In this document: positions 30,042 to 37,518 of the stretch, piece by piece
How the letters are laid out: every line of letters begins with the position of its first letter
Position numbering within the stretch: the stretch's first letter is position 1
DNA from: Myxococcales bacterium
Lineage (GTDB): Bacteria > Myxococcota_A > Polyangia > Nannocystales > Nannocystaceae
DNA length: 64,000 bases
Assembly (NCBI GenBank): GCA_020633335.1
Contig: JACKDU010000006.1
Location: forward strand, 248,001-312,000
Direction: 5' to 3'
The notes under the pieces: model-generated
Told to the model about the DNA's origin: nothing
Database searches by the model: none
Seen by the model: the letters and a program-made list of their open reading frames with translations, nothing else
Position numbers and translations under genes: made by a program

Positions 30042-32384
30042 CTACCCCCAGATCGCGTCGACGATCGCGTCGGCCCGCGCCTGCACGCTGCGACGGACTC
30101 GCTCGTAGCGGGGCTCCTCGCGGAGCTCGCCGAAGACGGGGCAGCGCTCGAGCCAGAGGAGATCAAAGACACCGGCGTCGTCGCAGCGCTCGAGCATCTC
30201 GAGCGCCCCGTCGCGCAGGCCGGCGAAGGCGGCGAGCTCCGCCGCCTGCTGGAGGACCCATTGGAGGGTCCGGGCGGAGACCAGGCCGTCGCCGAGGAGC
30301 GACTCCAAGTGCCCCAACACCGAGCCGGCCGGTTCCCGTCGGAGGTAGACGCCGAGGGCCGCGAGGAGGTGCCGTCGAAAGTCCGCGGGCAGATCGTCGC
30401 GGGTCTGGAGCTCGACCTCCAGGGCGCCGAGGATCGCTCTGTCCTGTCGCCAGCCGGCGAAGCGGACGTGCATCGAGAGGCGACCCCGACGCTCGCGCTC
30501 GGCCTCCGAGCACTCGCTCACCAGGCGGTCGAAGCGATCCCAGGCGCCGTCGAGCGCGGCCAGACGGATCCGCTCCCAGCGGGCGACGCTCAGCCTCGGG
30601 TCGAGCTCGAGCGCGGCCCCGAGGCGGCGCTCCGCGTCGACCACCCGACCGGCCTCGAGGAGGAGGCGCCCGAGGAGCTCGTGGGCGTCGGCGAGGCTCG
30701 GTCCCCGGGCGATGGCCGCGCGCGCGTGGCGGGCCGCCGCCGTCGGATCGCCCGCGCGGAGCGAGAGGTGACCGAGGGCGACGTGGGGCTCGCCGAGGTG
30801 GGGCGCCCGCGCCAGGGCGCCGAGGGCCGCGGCCTGCGCTCGCTCGATCAGCGCGGGCTGCGAGACGAGCCCCATGAAGGAGAGGCGGACCGCGGTCATG
30901 CTCAGCGCCGAGGCGACCAGGGCGTTCTCGGGATCGCGGGCGTGGGCCTCCTCGAGGAGCCGGAGCGCCTCCGACTGCGCCTCGGGGACGAAGTTGTTGT
31001 AGTGGTGACGGGCCCGGAGGTAGAGGTCGATCACCGCCGGATCGACCGGAACCGCCCTCACCGGCGCGTCGTCCTCGAGGGCGAGCGCCGCGGCGATCGC
31101 CCGGGTCGCCGCGCTCGGCACCTCGAGGATCCCGGCGGACGCGACCTCGAAGCGCCCCGCCCAGGTGACGAAGCCGGAGTTGACGTCGATCAGGCGGAGC
31201 GCGACCTGGAGCGCGCCCTCGCCGGCCCAGCGCAGCGATCCATCGACCAGGAGAGAGACGTCGATCGCGCGGCCGATCGCCTGCGGATCGCCGCGCTCCT
31301 CCGGCCGCCGCGCCCGCACGCGGAGCCCGTGGAGGCCGCTGAGCGCGTCGACGAGATCGTCGGCGAGGGCCTCGGCGATGTAGGCGTCGATCCGCGGATC
31401 GGCCCGGAGCGCGAGGACCGCGACGCTCCGCGGCGCCGGCGGGCCCGGGTTCGCCGGCGCCGCGATCGACGAGGGCGGAGGCGTCGCCACCCCGAGGCCC
31501 GCCAGCACGGCGCGCAGCTCCGTCGCGACCGCGCTGACCGAGGGCCGCGCCTCGATCGCCGCGCTCATGCAGCGGCGGATCAACGCGGCCAGCGGGGCCG
31601 GGAGCTCGGGCGCGAGGCGCCGCGGATCGGGAGCCTCGCCCCCCAGGCGCATGATCAGCGAGGCCAGCACGCCATCGGCCTGCCACGGGAGCTCGCCGGT
31701 GAGCGCCTCGTAGAGGAGCACGCCGAGCGCGTAGAGGTCCGTCGCGGGGCCGGGCTCGCGGCCCTCGACCTGCTCGGGCGCCATGTAGGCCGGCGTGCCG
31801 GCGATCTGCGAGCCGGCGTCGCCGACCGGCGCCGCGATCCCGAAGTCGGTCACGACCACCCGTCCGGTCGCGGCCTCGACCAGGACGTTGTCTGGCTTGA
31901 TGTCGCGGTGGACGATCCCCGCGGCGTGCGCGGCCGCGAGCGCCTCACAGATGCCGAGGGCGATCGGCAGCGCCCGGGCCGGGCTGAGGCGGCCGTCGCG
32001 TCCGAGGATCACCGCGAGCGAGGCGCCCTCGACCAGCTCCATCGTCAGGAAGAAGCTCCCCTCGTCCTCGCCGAATTCGAAGGTCCGGGCGACGTTGCGG
32101 TGGGTGATTCGCCGGGCGAGCTTGACCTCCCGGCGGAAGCGCTCCTGGGAGGCGGGCGCGGCCGCGAGGTCGAGGTGGATCAGCTTGAGCGCGACCTCCT
32201 CGTCGAGCTCGCGATCGTGGGCTCGGAAGACGGTCCCCATCCCGCCGCTGCCGAGCGGAGCCAGGAGCTCGTAGCGGCCGGCGATCACGTGACGCCGCGG
32301 CGCCTCCGGCGAGGGGCGACGGGGCCGGGATCCGCTCGCCGGATCCAGCGCGGTCTCGTCGAGCTCCCGCGGCGGGGACTTCAT
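30042..32384 (-). CDS. Ser/Thr protein kinase with TolB-like and TPR C-terminal region
   Basis: 780 residues from the ATG 32382-32384. Kinase domain ~35-300 is complete: GSGGMGTVF (P-loop), EVALKLIHLD (Lys), IVHRDIKPDN (catalytic loop), VTDFGIAAP, AYMAPEQVEGR. It should therefore be an active Hanks-type kinase. Residues ~330-460 resemble the TolB-N/FlgO-type domain common in kinase and cyclase fusions (ADPRIDAYIAEALADDLVDAL, DVSLLVDGSLRWAGE), and the rest is a TPR-type helical array (AVIDLYLRARHHYNNF, NALVASALSM). No membrane helix, so it is cytoplasmic. The start is uncertain because the frame is open 180 codons upstream through sequence that overlaps the divergent gene at 32520. Confidence 0.85.
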   Translation of the reverse strand: MKSPPRELDETALDPASGSRPRRPSPEAPRRHVIAGRYELLAPLGSGGMGTVFRAHDRELDEEVALKLIHLDLAAAPASQERFRREVKLARRITHRNVARTFEFGEDEGSFFLTMELVEGASLAVILGRDGRLSPARALPIALGICEALAAAHAAGIVHRDIKPDNVLVEAATGRVVVTDFGIAAPVGDAGSQIAGTPAYMAPEQVEGREPGPATDLYALGVLLYEALTGELPWQADGVLASLIMRLGGEAPDPRRLAPELPAPLAALIRRCMSAAIEARPSVSAVATELRAVLAGLGVATPPPSSIAAPANPGPPAPRSVAVLALRADPRIDAYIAEALADDLVDALSGLHGLRVRARRPEERGDPQAIGRAIDVSLLVDGSLRWAGEGALQVALRLIDVNSGFVTWAGRFEVASAGILEVPSAATRAIAAALALEDDAPVRAVPVDPAVIDLYLRARHHYNNFVPEAQSEALRLLEEAHARDPENALVASALSMTAVRLSFMGLVSQPALIERAQAAALGALARAPHLGEPHVALGHLSLRAGDPTAAARHARAAIARGPSLADAHELLGRLLLEAGRVVDAERRLGAALELDPRLSVARWERIRLAALDGAWDRFDRLVSECSEAERERRGRLSMHVRFAGWRQDRAILGALEVELQTRDDLPADFRRHLLAALGVYLRREPAGSVLGHLESLLGDGLVSARTLQWVLQQAAELAAFAGLRDGALEMLERCDDAGVFDLLWLERCPVFGELREEPRYERVRRSVQARADAIVDAIWG

Positions 32385-32507
32385 CCCGAGGATCCTGCCG
32401 GGCTCCTCGCCCGCCGTCCACGACTCCTCGGCGCCCCTGCGCGACGCTGCGCGTCTCGAGGGGGGGGTCCCTCGCGCGGAGCCGCCCCTTTCCCCGGGGA
32501 CCTCGTG

Positions 32508-32513
32508 TAGCAT
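32508..32513 (+). promoter_or_regulatory. TAGCAT -10-like hexamer, leaderless geometry
   Basis: TAGCAT ends 6 nt before the ATG at 32520, so transcription would begin at the A of the start codon. No -35 consensus was seen. Confidence 0.4.
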
Positions 32514-32519
32514 CCTCGC

Positions 32520-32939
32520 ATGGACCTCAAGACCATCTCCGCAGCCCTCGCAGTCCTCGGCTCCGGCCTCCCGCTCGCGGCCTGCACCGCGCAATCGGAC
32601 GCGACCGAGGTCAAGGCCGCCAAGACGGAGGCCGCCGCCGAGGCCGATGCGGCGAAGAAGGAGGCCGCTGGCGAGGATGAGGCGGCGAAGAAGGAGGCCG
32701 ACGGCAAGGAGGCCGAGAAGGCCGGGGACGACAAGGAGAAGAAGGCGGAGATGAAGTGCGCCGAGGGGGCCTGCGCCGAGGGTGCCTGCGGCGGCAAGGC
32801 CAAGAAGGACGAGGGCGAGAAGGCCGGCGAGGGCGACAAGCCCGAGGGCGACAAGGCGGCGGACGCCGAGAAGGCGGCCGCCAAGGCCGGCGAGGGCTCC
32901 TGCGGCGAGGGGAGCTGCGGGGCCGCGCACAAGAAGTAG
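32520..32939 (+). CDS. Small lipoprotein with four EGxC motifs (HvfA/bufferin-like)
   Basis: 139 residues. Signal peptide with lipobox PLAAC (Cys22); the mature chain is almost only Ala, Lys, Glu, Asp and Gly, with cysteines in EGAC (82-85, 87-90) and EGSC (125-128, 130-133) motifs. EGKC-type repeats of this spacing define the HvfA/bufferin family of copper-binding peptides, whose Cys residues are converted to oxazolone/thioamide by a DUF692 (MNIO) enzyme. No such enzyme gene is in the window, so it would have to be encoded elsewhere; unmodified metal binding by the paired Cys is the simpler alternative. Divergent from the kinase gene. Confidence 0.7.
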   Translation: MDLKTISAALAVLGSGLPLAACTAQSDATEVKAAKTEAAAEADAAKKEAAGEDEAAKKEADGKEAEKAGDDKEKKAEMKCAEGACAEGACGGKAKKDEGEKAGEGDKPEGDKAADAEKAAAKAGEGSCGEGSCGAAHKK

Positions 32940-32966
32940 CGCCCGCCAGGCAGCTCAAAGCCACCG

Positions 32967-32982
32967 GCGCGCGGCCGCGCGC
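32967..32982. terminator. 16-bp GC palindrome between convergent genes
   Basis: GCGCGCGGCCGCGCGC is fully palindromic and lies between the stops at 32939 and 33009. A second perfect palindrome, GGCTAGCTAGCC (33003-33014), contains the amidohydrolase stop codon. Either may form a hairpin ending one or both transcripts; no T-tract. Confidence 0.35.
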
Positions 32983-33008
32983 GGCCTCGCGCTCCGCGGC
33001 GCGGCTAG

Positions 33009-34259
33009 CTAGCCCGCCAGCTCGAGGAGGAGCTGGAGCAGCACGTCCGCCCCGGCGACGACGTCGTCGGGCGCCGTCCGCTCGCGGATGTTGTGGCTGA
33101 TCCCGTCGATGCTCGGGACGAAGATCATCCCGGTCGGACAATGGGGCGCGAACATCTGCGCGTCGTGACCTGCCCCGGAGGGCATCCGCCGGACGCTGAG
33201 CCCCATCGCCTCGGCGATCCCCTCGACCCGGCCGATGATCGCCTCGGCGAAGGCGACCGGCTCGAAGCGGGCGAGCCTCCGGGTCGTCACCTGCACGCCC
33301 TCGCGCTCGGCGAGCGCGGCGACCTCGGCGAAGGCGCGGCGCTCGGCCTCCTGCAGGGTCGCCTCGTCGGTGTGCCGGAGATCGAGGGTGAGCACCGCGT
33401 GGTTGGCGACGACGTTGACGAGGTTGGGTCGGAGGGTGAGCGCGCCGACGGTGGCGACCATCGGCGGCCCGATCTCGAGGGCGAGGCGGCGGAGGAAGAC
33501 CGCGATCTCGGCGGCCACGAGGCCGGCGTCGTGGCGCAGCGCCATCGGCGTGGTCCCGGCGTGGTTCGAGACCCCGCGGAGCGTCACCTCGGTCCACGAG
33601 ATCCCCTGGACGCCCGTGACCGCGCCGATCGTGATCCCCTCGCGGTCGAGCACCGGGCCCTGCTCGATGTGGAGCTCGACGTAGGCGTGGGCCCGCAGGC
33701 CCGGGGTCGCGTCGCCGGCGTAGCCGATCCGCCAGAGCTCGTCGCCGACCGTCTCGCCGTCGATGCCGACGGTCTTGAGGCAGTGATCGAGATCGAGCGC
33801 GCCCTGCTGGACGCCGCTCCCCATCATGTCGGGGGCGAAGCGGGCGCCCTCCTCGTTGGTGAAGAAGGCGACCGCGAGCGGCCGCCGCGTGGTGATCCCG
33901 GCGTCGCGCAGGGCCGCGACCACCTCGAGGCCGGCGAGCACCCCGAGGTTGCCGTCGAGGGGTCCGCCGGTCCGCACTGTGTCGATGTGCGAGCCGGTGA
34001 CCACCGGATCGAGGCTCTCCTCGCGGCCACGGCGGCGGCCGACGACGTTGCCGATCCGATCGACCGTGACCTCGAGGTCGAGCTCGCGCATCCAGGCGAC
34101 GACCTGATCGCGGCCCTGACGATCGGCGTCGGTCAGCGCCAGCCGACACACGCCGCCGCCGGGCAGGGCCCCGATCGCCGCGAGCTCGTCGATGCGGCGG
34201 AGGAGGCGGTCTCGATCAATGCGCAGAGGATGGAGCGGGGGGCGGGGCGTGGCGTCCAT
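33009..34259 (-). CDS. M20-family amidohydrolase (N-carbamoyl-amino-acid / allantoate amidohydrolase-like)
   Basis: 416 residues. The di-metal site of the HyuC/AllC/beta-ureidopropionase group is complete: TGSHIDTVRTGGPLDGNLG, FFTNEEGARFAPDMMGS, ELHIEQGPVLD, NLVNVVANHAVLTLDLRH and PSGAGHDAQMFA. It should hydrolyse an N-carbamoyl or ureido bond to release ammonia and CO2, a step in hydantoin, pyrimidine or allantoate breakdown. Its ATG (34257-34259) lies 44 bp inside the ygfK gene, so the two are co-expressed, which ties it to purine use. The other set members (molybdenum hydroxylase, SsnA) are about 6.5 kb away on the opposite strand. Confidence 0.87.
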   Translation of the reverse strand: MDATPRPPLHPLRIDRDRLLRRIDELAAIGALPGGGVCRLALTDADRQGRDQVVAWMRELDLEVTVDRIGNVVGRRRGREESLDPVVTGSHIDTVRTGGPLDGNLGVLAGLEVVAALRDAGITTRRPLAVAFFTNEEGARFAPDMMGSGVQQGALDLDHCLKTVGIDGETVGDELWRIGYAGDATPGLRAHAYVELHIEQGPVLDREGITIGAVTGVQGISWTEVTLRGVSNHAGTTPMALRHDAGLVAAEIAVFLRRLALEIGPPMVATVGALTLRPNLVNVVANHAVLTLDLRHTDEATLQEAERRAFAEVAALAEREGVQVTTRRLARFEPVAFAEAIIGRVEGIAEAMGLSVRRMPSGAGHDAQMFAPHCPTGMIFVPSIDGISHNIRERTAPDDVVAGADVLLQLLLELAG

Positions 34260-36312
34260 GGGCGGCCTCGGCGAGGAGGCGGACGTAGCTTACCTGGCCC
34301 TCGGCGAAGACGGCATCCCGGATCCACCGGACGATCTGGACGTGGCCGAGATCGACCACGGCCCCGGGGGCGGCCTCGCCGGCGATCGTCCCGGCGGGGT
34401 CGGCCTCGTCGAAGGAGACCCGCACCCCCTCGGCCTCGACGCGGACGCGCTCGCCATCGAGGTCGACCCGGAGGACCCGTCCGCCGAAGCGGGCGTGGAT
34501 CCGGCGGCCGCCCTCGGCGAGGTGGAAGCCGTCGTGATCGGCGAGCGCCTCGAAGTCGGCGAGGGCGCCGAAGAAGCGGGGCTTGATGAGATAGGGGCCG
34601 CCCTCCTCCGGGCAGAAGACGTCACAGTTGCCGCACTCGTTGCAGAAGTCGGCGAAGTTGGCGTACTGCGAGCCCTTCGCCGCCTTGAGGACGCCGACCT
34701 CGCGGCGCTCCCAGCCCCCCTCCGTCCGGATCAGGTGGACCAGCGGGACCTCGGCGGCCGGGATCTCGAGGACGAAGTTGGCGTCGTTCGGGCAGACCGG
34801 GACGCACTTGTTGCAGCTCAGGCAGTCGAAGAGCGCGAGGTGGGTGCCGACCTTGCGGGGCGCCTTGGCGTTCTTGACCCTGGCGTAGCGGGGGTCGGCG
34901 GTCGCCCGGGCGACGTAGACCCGGGTGTTCTCGAGGATCGCCGCCGACACCCAGGCGTCGTAGTGAGCGCCGGCGGCCGCCGCCAGGTCGCCGCCCGTCG
35001 CCAGCGCGTCCTTGCTGGCCTGAAGGACAGGATCGTCGGCGGCGAGGCCGAGCGCGTCGAGGGCCGCCTCGCCGCGGCCGTAGGCCCGGACGATGAAGCC
35101 CCGGAGGTCGCTCGCGCCGGCCGCGTCCATCCGCGCCTCGAGGTCGCCGAGGTAGGCGCTCGCCCGCCCGTAGCCGCCGGGTTTGAGGAGATCGGAGCAG
35201 ACCGTGATCGGCCGCAGGCCGATCGCCGCGGCGTCGGCGAAGTTCTGGCGGTCGATCCCGGCGGAGAAGGAGATCGGCAGGCGGTCGCCGAAGACCCCGC
35301 GGAAGCGGCCGACGAGGTTCACCGCCAGGACGTGGAGGGGCGGCCCCGAGAGGTACATGACCTCCTCGGAGCGCGGGAAGAAGTCGCGGTGGTTCTTGAC
35401 GATCAGGGTGTTCGAGAACTTGACCCCGAAGCTGAGGCCGAGGCCGTCGGCGCGGTCGGCGAGGCGGCCGCAGAAGTCGACCGCCTGCTGCCACTGGGTG
35501 TCCTTCTCGAAGGCGGAGTCGGGGATCTCGAGCTCGCCGTAGCCGAGGGTCTCGCCGAGGAGCTCGCGGGCGCGGGCGGGGCCGAGGAGGGTCGGGTTGA
35601 GCTTGACCGTCGAGTGGATCCCCTTCTCCTCGAGGAGGAACTCGATGATCTTCTCGATCTCGTCGGGCGGGCAGCCGTGGAAGGTCGAGAGGGTGAGGGT
35701 GTCGGAGAGGCGGGTCGGGAACTCGAGGTCGCGGTAGCGCCGGTGCTCGTCGGGGATCTCCGCCCGCAGGCGATCGACCAGCGCCGAGCACTCGCGGAGG
35801 CCGTCGATGAAGGCCTGCACCCGCTCCGAGCGGATCCCCGCGAGGTCGTAGCCGACGCTCATGTCGAAGATCACCTGGTCGTCCGCGGCCGCCGGGAGCT
35901 GGCCGCTCGCCCGCAGGATCGTGATCAGCATCGCCGCCTTGACGTACTCCTCGAGCGACTCCTCGAGCTTCAGCTCCTGCGACCACTCGACGTTGAAGCC
36001 GATCGTCTGCATGTCGATGCAGGGCCGCGGGATCTTGAGCTCGTCCATGATCTGGACGGTCTTGAGCTCGATGATCCGGCAGCCGCCGAGCCACGCCATG
36101 GCGATGTTCTGGGCCATCTGGGTGTGGGGGCCGGCGGCCGGTCCGAGCGGCGTCGAGGCCGGGAAGCCGTGGTGGTCGGTGGCGAGCTCGTGGCGGCCGC
36201 TCGGCGTGTAGAGCTTGCGCCGCGGGATGTCGAAGAGCGTCCCCTGGGCGTCGAGCTCGCGGAGGGCGCGGCGGACGAGGGCGGCGAAGGGGTAGGGGCG
36301 GAGCTCAGCCAT
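34216..36312 (-). CDS. ygfK: YgfK-like iron-sulphur oxidoreductase lacking the flavin/NADPH domain
   Basis: 698 residues from the ATG 36310-36312; the E. coli protein is about 1030. The N-terminal half is the dihydropyrimidine-dehydrogenase-like barrel (PSGRHELATDHHGF, PLGPAAGPHTQMAQNI, GCRIIELKTVQI, TLSTFHGCPPDEIEKI, VKLNPTLLGPARARELL, LLKPGGYGRASAYL). The C-terminal part carries two [4Fe-4S] motifs: CLSCNKCVPVC from residue 497 and CNECGNCDVFC from 557. The FAD/NAD(P)-binding region (GxGPAG type) between them in the known protein is absent. YgfK belongs to the selenium/purine gene set with ssnA and xdh and probably carries electrons to or from a ring-reduction step. Start by comparison with the E. 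coli protein. Confidence 0.85.
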   Translation of the reverse strand: MAELRPYPFAALVRRALRELDAQGTLFDIPRRKLYTPSGRHELATDHHGFPASTPLGPAAGPHTQMAQNIAMAWLGGCRIIELKTVQIMDELKIPRPCIDMQTIGFNVEWSQELKLEESLEEYVKAAMLITILRASGQLPAAADDQVIFDMSVGYDLAGIRSERVQAFIDGLRECSALVDRLRAEIPDEHRRYRDLEFPTRLSDTLTLSTFHGCPPDEIEKIIEFLLEEKGIHSTVKLNPTLLGPARARELLGETLGYGELEIPDSAFEKDTQWQQAVDFCGRLADRADGLGLSFGVKFSNTLIVKNHRDFFPRSEEVMYLSGPPLHVLAVNLVGRFRGVFGDRLPISFSAGIDRQNFADAAAIGLRPITVCSDLLKPGGYGRASAYLGDLEARMDAAGASDLRGFIVRAYGRGEAALDALGLAADDPVLQASKDALATGGDLAAAAGAHYDAWVSAAILENTRVYVARATADPRYARVKNAKAPRKVGTHLALFDCLSCNKCVPVCPNDANFVLEIPAAEVPLVHLIRTEGGWERREVGVLKAAKGSQYANFADFCNECGNCDVFCPEEGGPYLIKPRFFGALADFEALADHDGFHLAEGGRRIHARFGGRVLRVDLDGERVRVEAEGVRVSFDEADPAGTIAGEAAPGAVVDLGHVQIVRWIRDAVFAEGQVSYVRLLAEAAHGRHAPPPAPSSAH

Positions 36313-36318
36313 GGCGCG

Positions 36319-36324
36319 AGGATA
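36319..36324 (-). promoter_or_regulatory. TATCCT -10-like hexamer before ygfK, leaderless geometry
   Basis: TATCCT on the minus strand is 6 nt from the ygfK ATG. The xdh gene of the same proposed pathway is preceded by an identical TATCCT (19049-19054), although at 9 nt. Confidence 0.4.
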
Positions 36325-36407
36325 CACGCGGCGCGGGCGGCTGCGCAGGGTGTGCGTGGGCGTGCGTGGGCCGTCGCGGCCGCGTCGATCGGTGCTAGAA
36401 GGGGGCA

Positions 36408-37457
36408 ATGTCCGACGCTTGGCTGGCGGCCCTCGTCGATCTCGTGCCCGCGCTGGTGACCGCGCTCATCGTCGTGATCGGCCTCCTCGTCGCCCGCCGC
36501 GCCCTCGATCGCCTGACGAAGAGCGGCGGCGGCCCGACCTTCCGCGGCGACGCGGTGATGCTCGCGCTGACGGCGGTCGGCCTCGTGTTGATCGTCGTCA
36601 TGCTGCCGATCACCGAGGGGGCCCGCACCCAGATCCTCAGCGTCCTCGGGATCCTCCTGAGCGCGACGATCGCCCTCTCGTCGACGACCTTCCTCGGCAA
36701 CGCGATGGCCGGGCTCATGCTCCGGGCGCTCCGCAACTTTCGCCCCGGCGACTTCGTCCGCGTCGGCGAGCACTTCGGGCGGGTCTCCGAGCGGGGGATC
36801 TTCCACACCGAGATCCAGACCGAGGACCGCGACCTGACCACGCTCCCCAACCTCCTGCTGGTCAACCAGCCGGTGACGGTGATCCGGAGCTCGGGGACGA
36901 TCCTCTCGGCGACGGTCTCGCTCGGCTACGACGTCCAGCACGCGGCGGCCGAGCGCGCGCTCCTGGCGGGGGCCGGCGAGGCCGGGCTCCACGAGCCCTT
37001 CGTCCACGTGATGGAGCTCGGCGACTTCTCGGTCACCTATCGGGTCGCCGGCCTCCTCACCGAGGTCCGGCAGATCCTGACGGCGCGCTCGCGGCTGCGG
37101 GTGTGCATGCTCGACGCGCTCCACAGCGCCGGCATCGAGATCGTCTCGCCCGACTTCCTCAACCTCCGCCGCCTCGAGCCGAGCCGGCGGATGATCCCCT
37201 CGCCGGCGCGGGTCCGGCCGACGATCCAGGCCTCCGATCCCGAGGGGCTCGCCTTCGACAAGGCCGAGGAGGCGGCCTCGCTCGAGCACCTCCGCGATCG
37301 CCAGCGAGCGCTCGGCGAGGAGCTGGAGCGCCTCCGCGGCGCGGCCGAAGCGGCCACGGAGGAGGACGAGCGCGCGCGCCTGCGAGCGGAGGTCGAGCGC
37401 CTCGAGGCCCGAGAGCGGCGCATCGGCGAGATCGTCGACGCCCTCGCCGAGTCGTAG
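36408..37457 (+). CDS. MscS-family mechanosensitive channel
   Basis: 349 residues. Three membrane helices are visible (VPALVTALIVVIGLLVA, VMLALTAVGLVLIVVML, ILSVLGILLSATIALSS), followed by the pore-lining segment (TTFLGNAMAGLMLRAL) and the beta domain with GDFVRVGEHFGRVSERG and LPNLLLVNQPVTV. This is the MscS fold: a heptameric channel releasing solutes under hypo-osmotic shock. Residues after ~265 form a charged coiled coil (EAASLEHLRDRQRALGEELERL), longer than in E. coli MscS. The start has a good AGGGGG ribosome site. Divergent from ygfK; a hairpin at 37474-37493 follows. Confidence 0.9.
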   Translation: MSDAWLAALVDLVPALVTALIVVIGLLVARRALDRLTKSGGGPTFRGDAVMLALTAVGLVLIVVMLPITEGARTQILSVLGILLSATIALSSTTFLGNAMAGLMLRALRNFRPGDFVRVGEHFGRVSERGIFHTEIQTEDRDLTTLPNLLLVNQPVTVIRSSGTILSATVSLGYDVQHAAAERALLAGAGEAGLHEPFVHVMELGDFSVTYRVAGLLTEVRQILTARSRLRVCMLDALHSAGIEIVSPDFLNLRRLEPSRRMIPSPARVRPTIQASDPEGLAFDKAEEAASLEHLRDRQRALGEELERLRGAAEAATEEDERARLRAEVERLEARERRIGEIVDALAES

Positions 37458-37473
37458 CGCCGACGTCTGCGCG

Positions 37474-37493
37474 GCCGCCCTTGTCAGGGCGGC
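37474..37493 (+). terminator. Hairpin between mscS and the kinase gene
   Basis: GCCGCCCT and AGGGCGGC form a perfect 8-bp stem with a TGTC loop, 16 nt past the channel stop. It may end the channel transcript; no T-tract. Confidence 0.45.
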
Positions 37494-37518
37494 GAAGGGC
37501 GGGGGATGATCGGCGCTC

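Noticed and set aside
29988..32510. 840-codon plus-strand frame
   Set aside because: Antisense to the Ser/Thr kinase, which has complete catalytic motifs on the other strand.
34192..36459. 755-codon plus-strand frame
   Set aside because: Antisense to ygfK, whose iron-sulphur motifs are clear on the minus strand.
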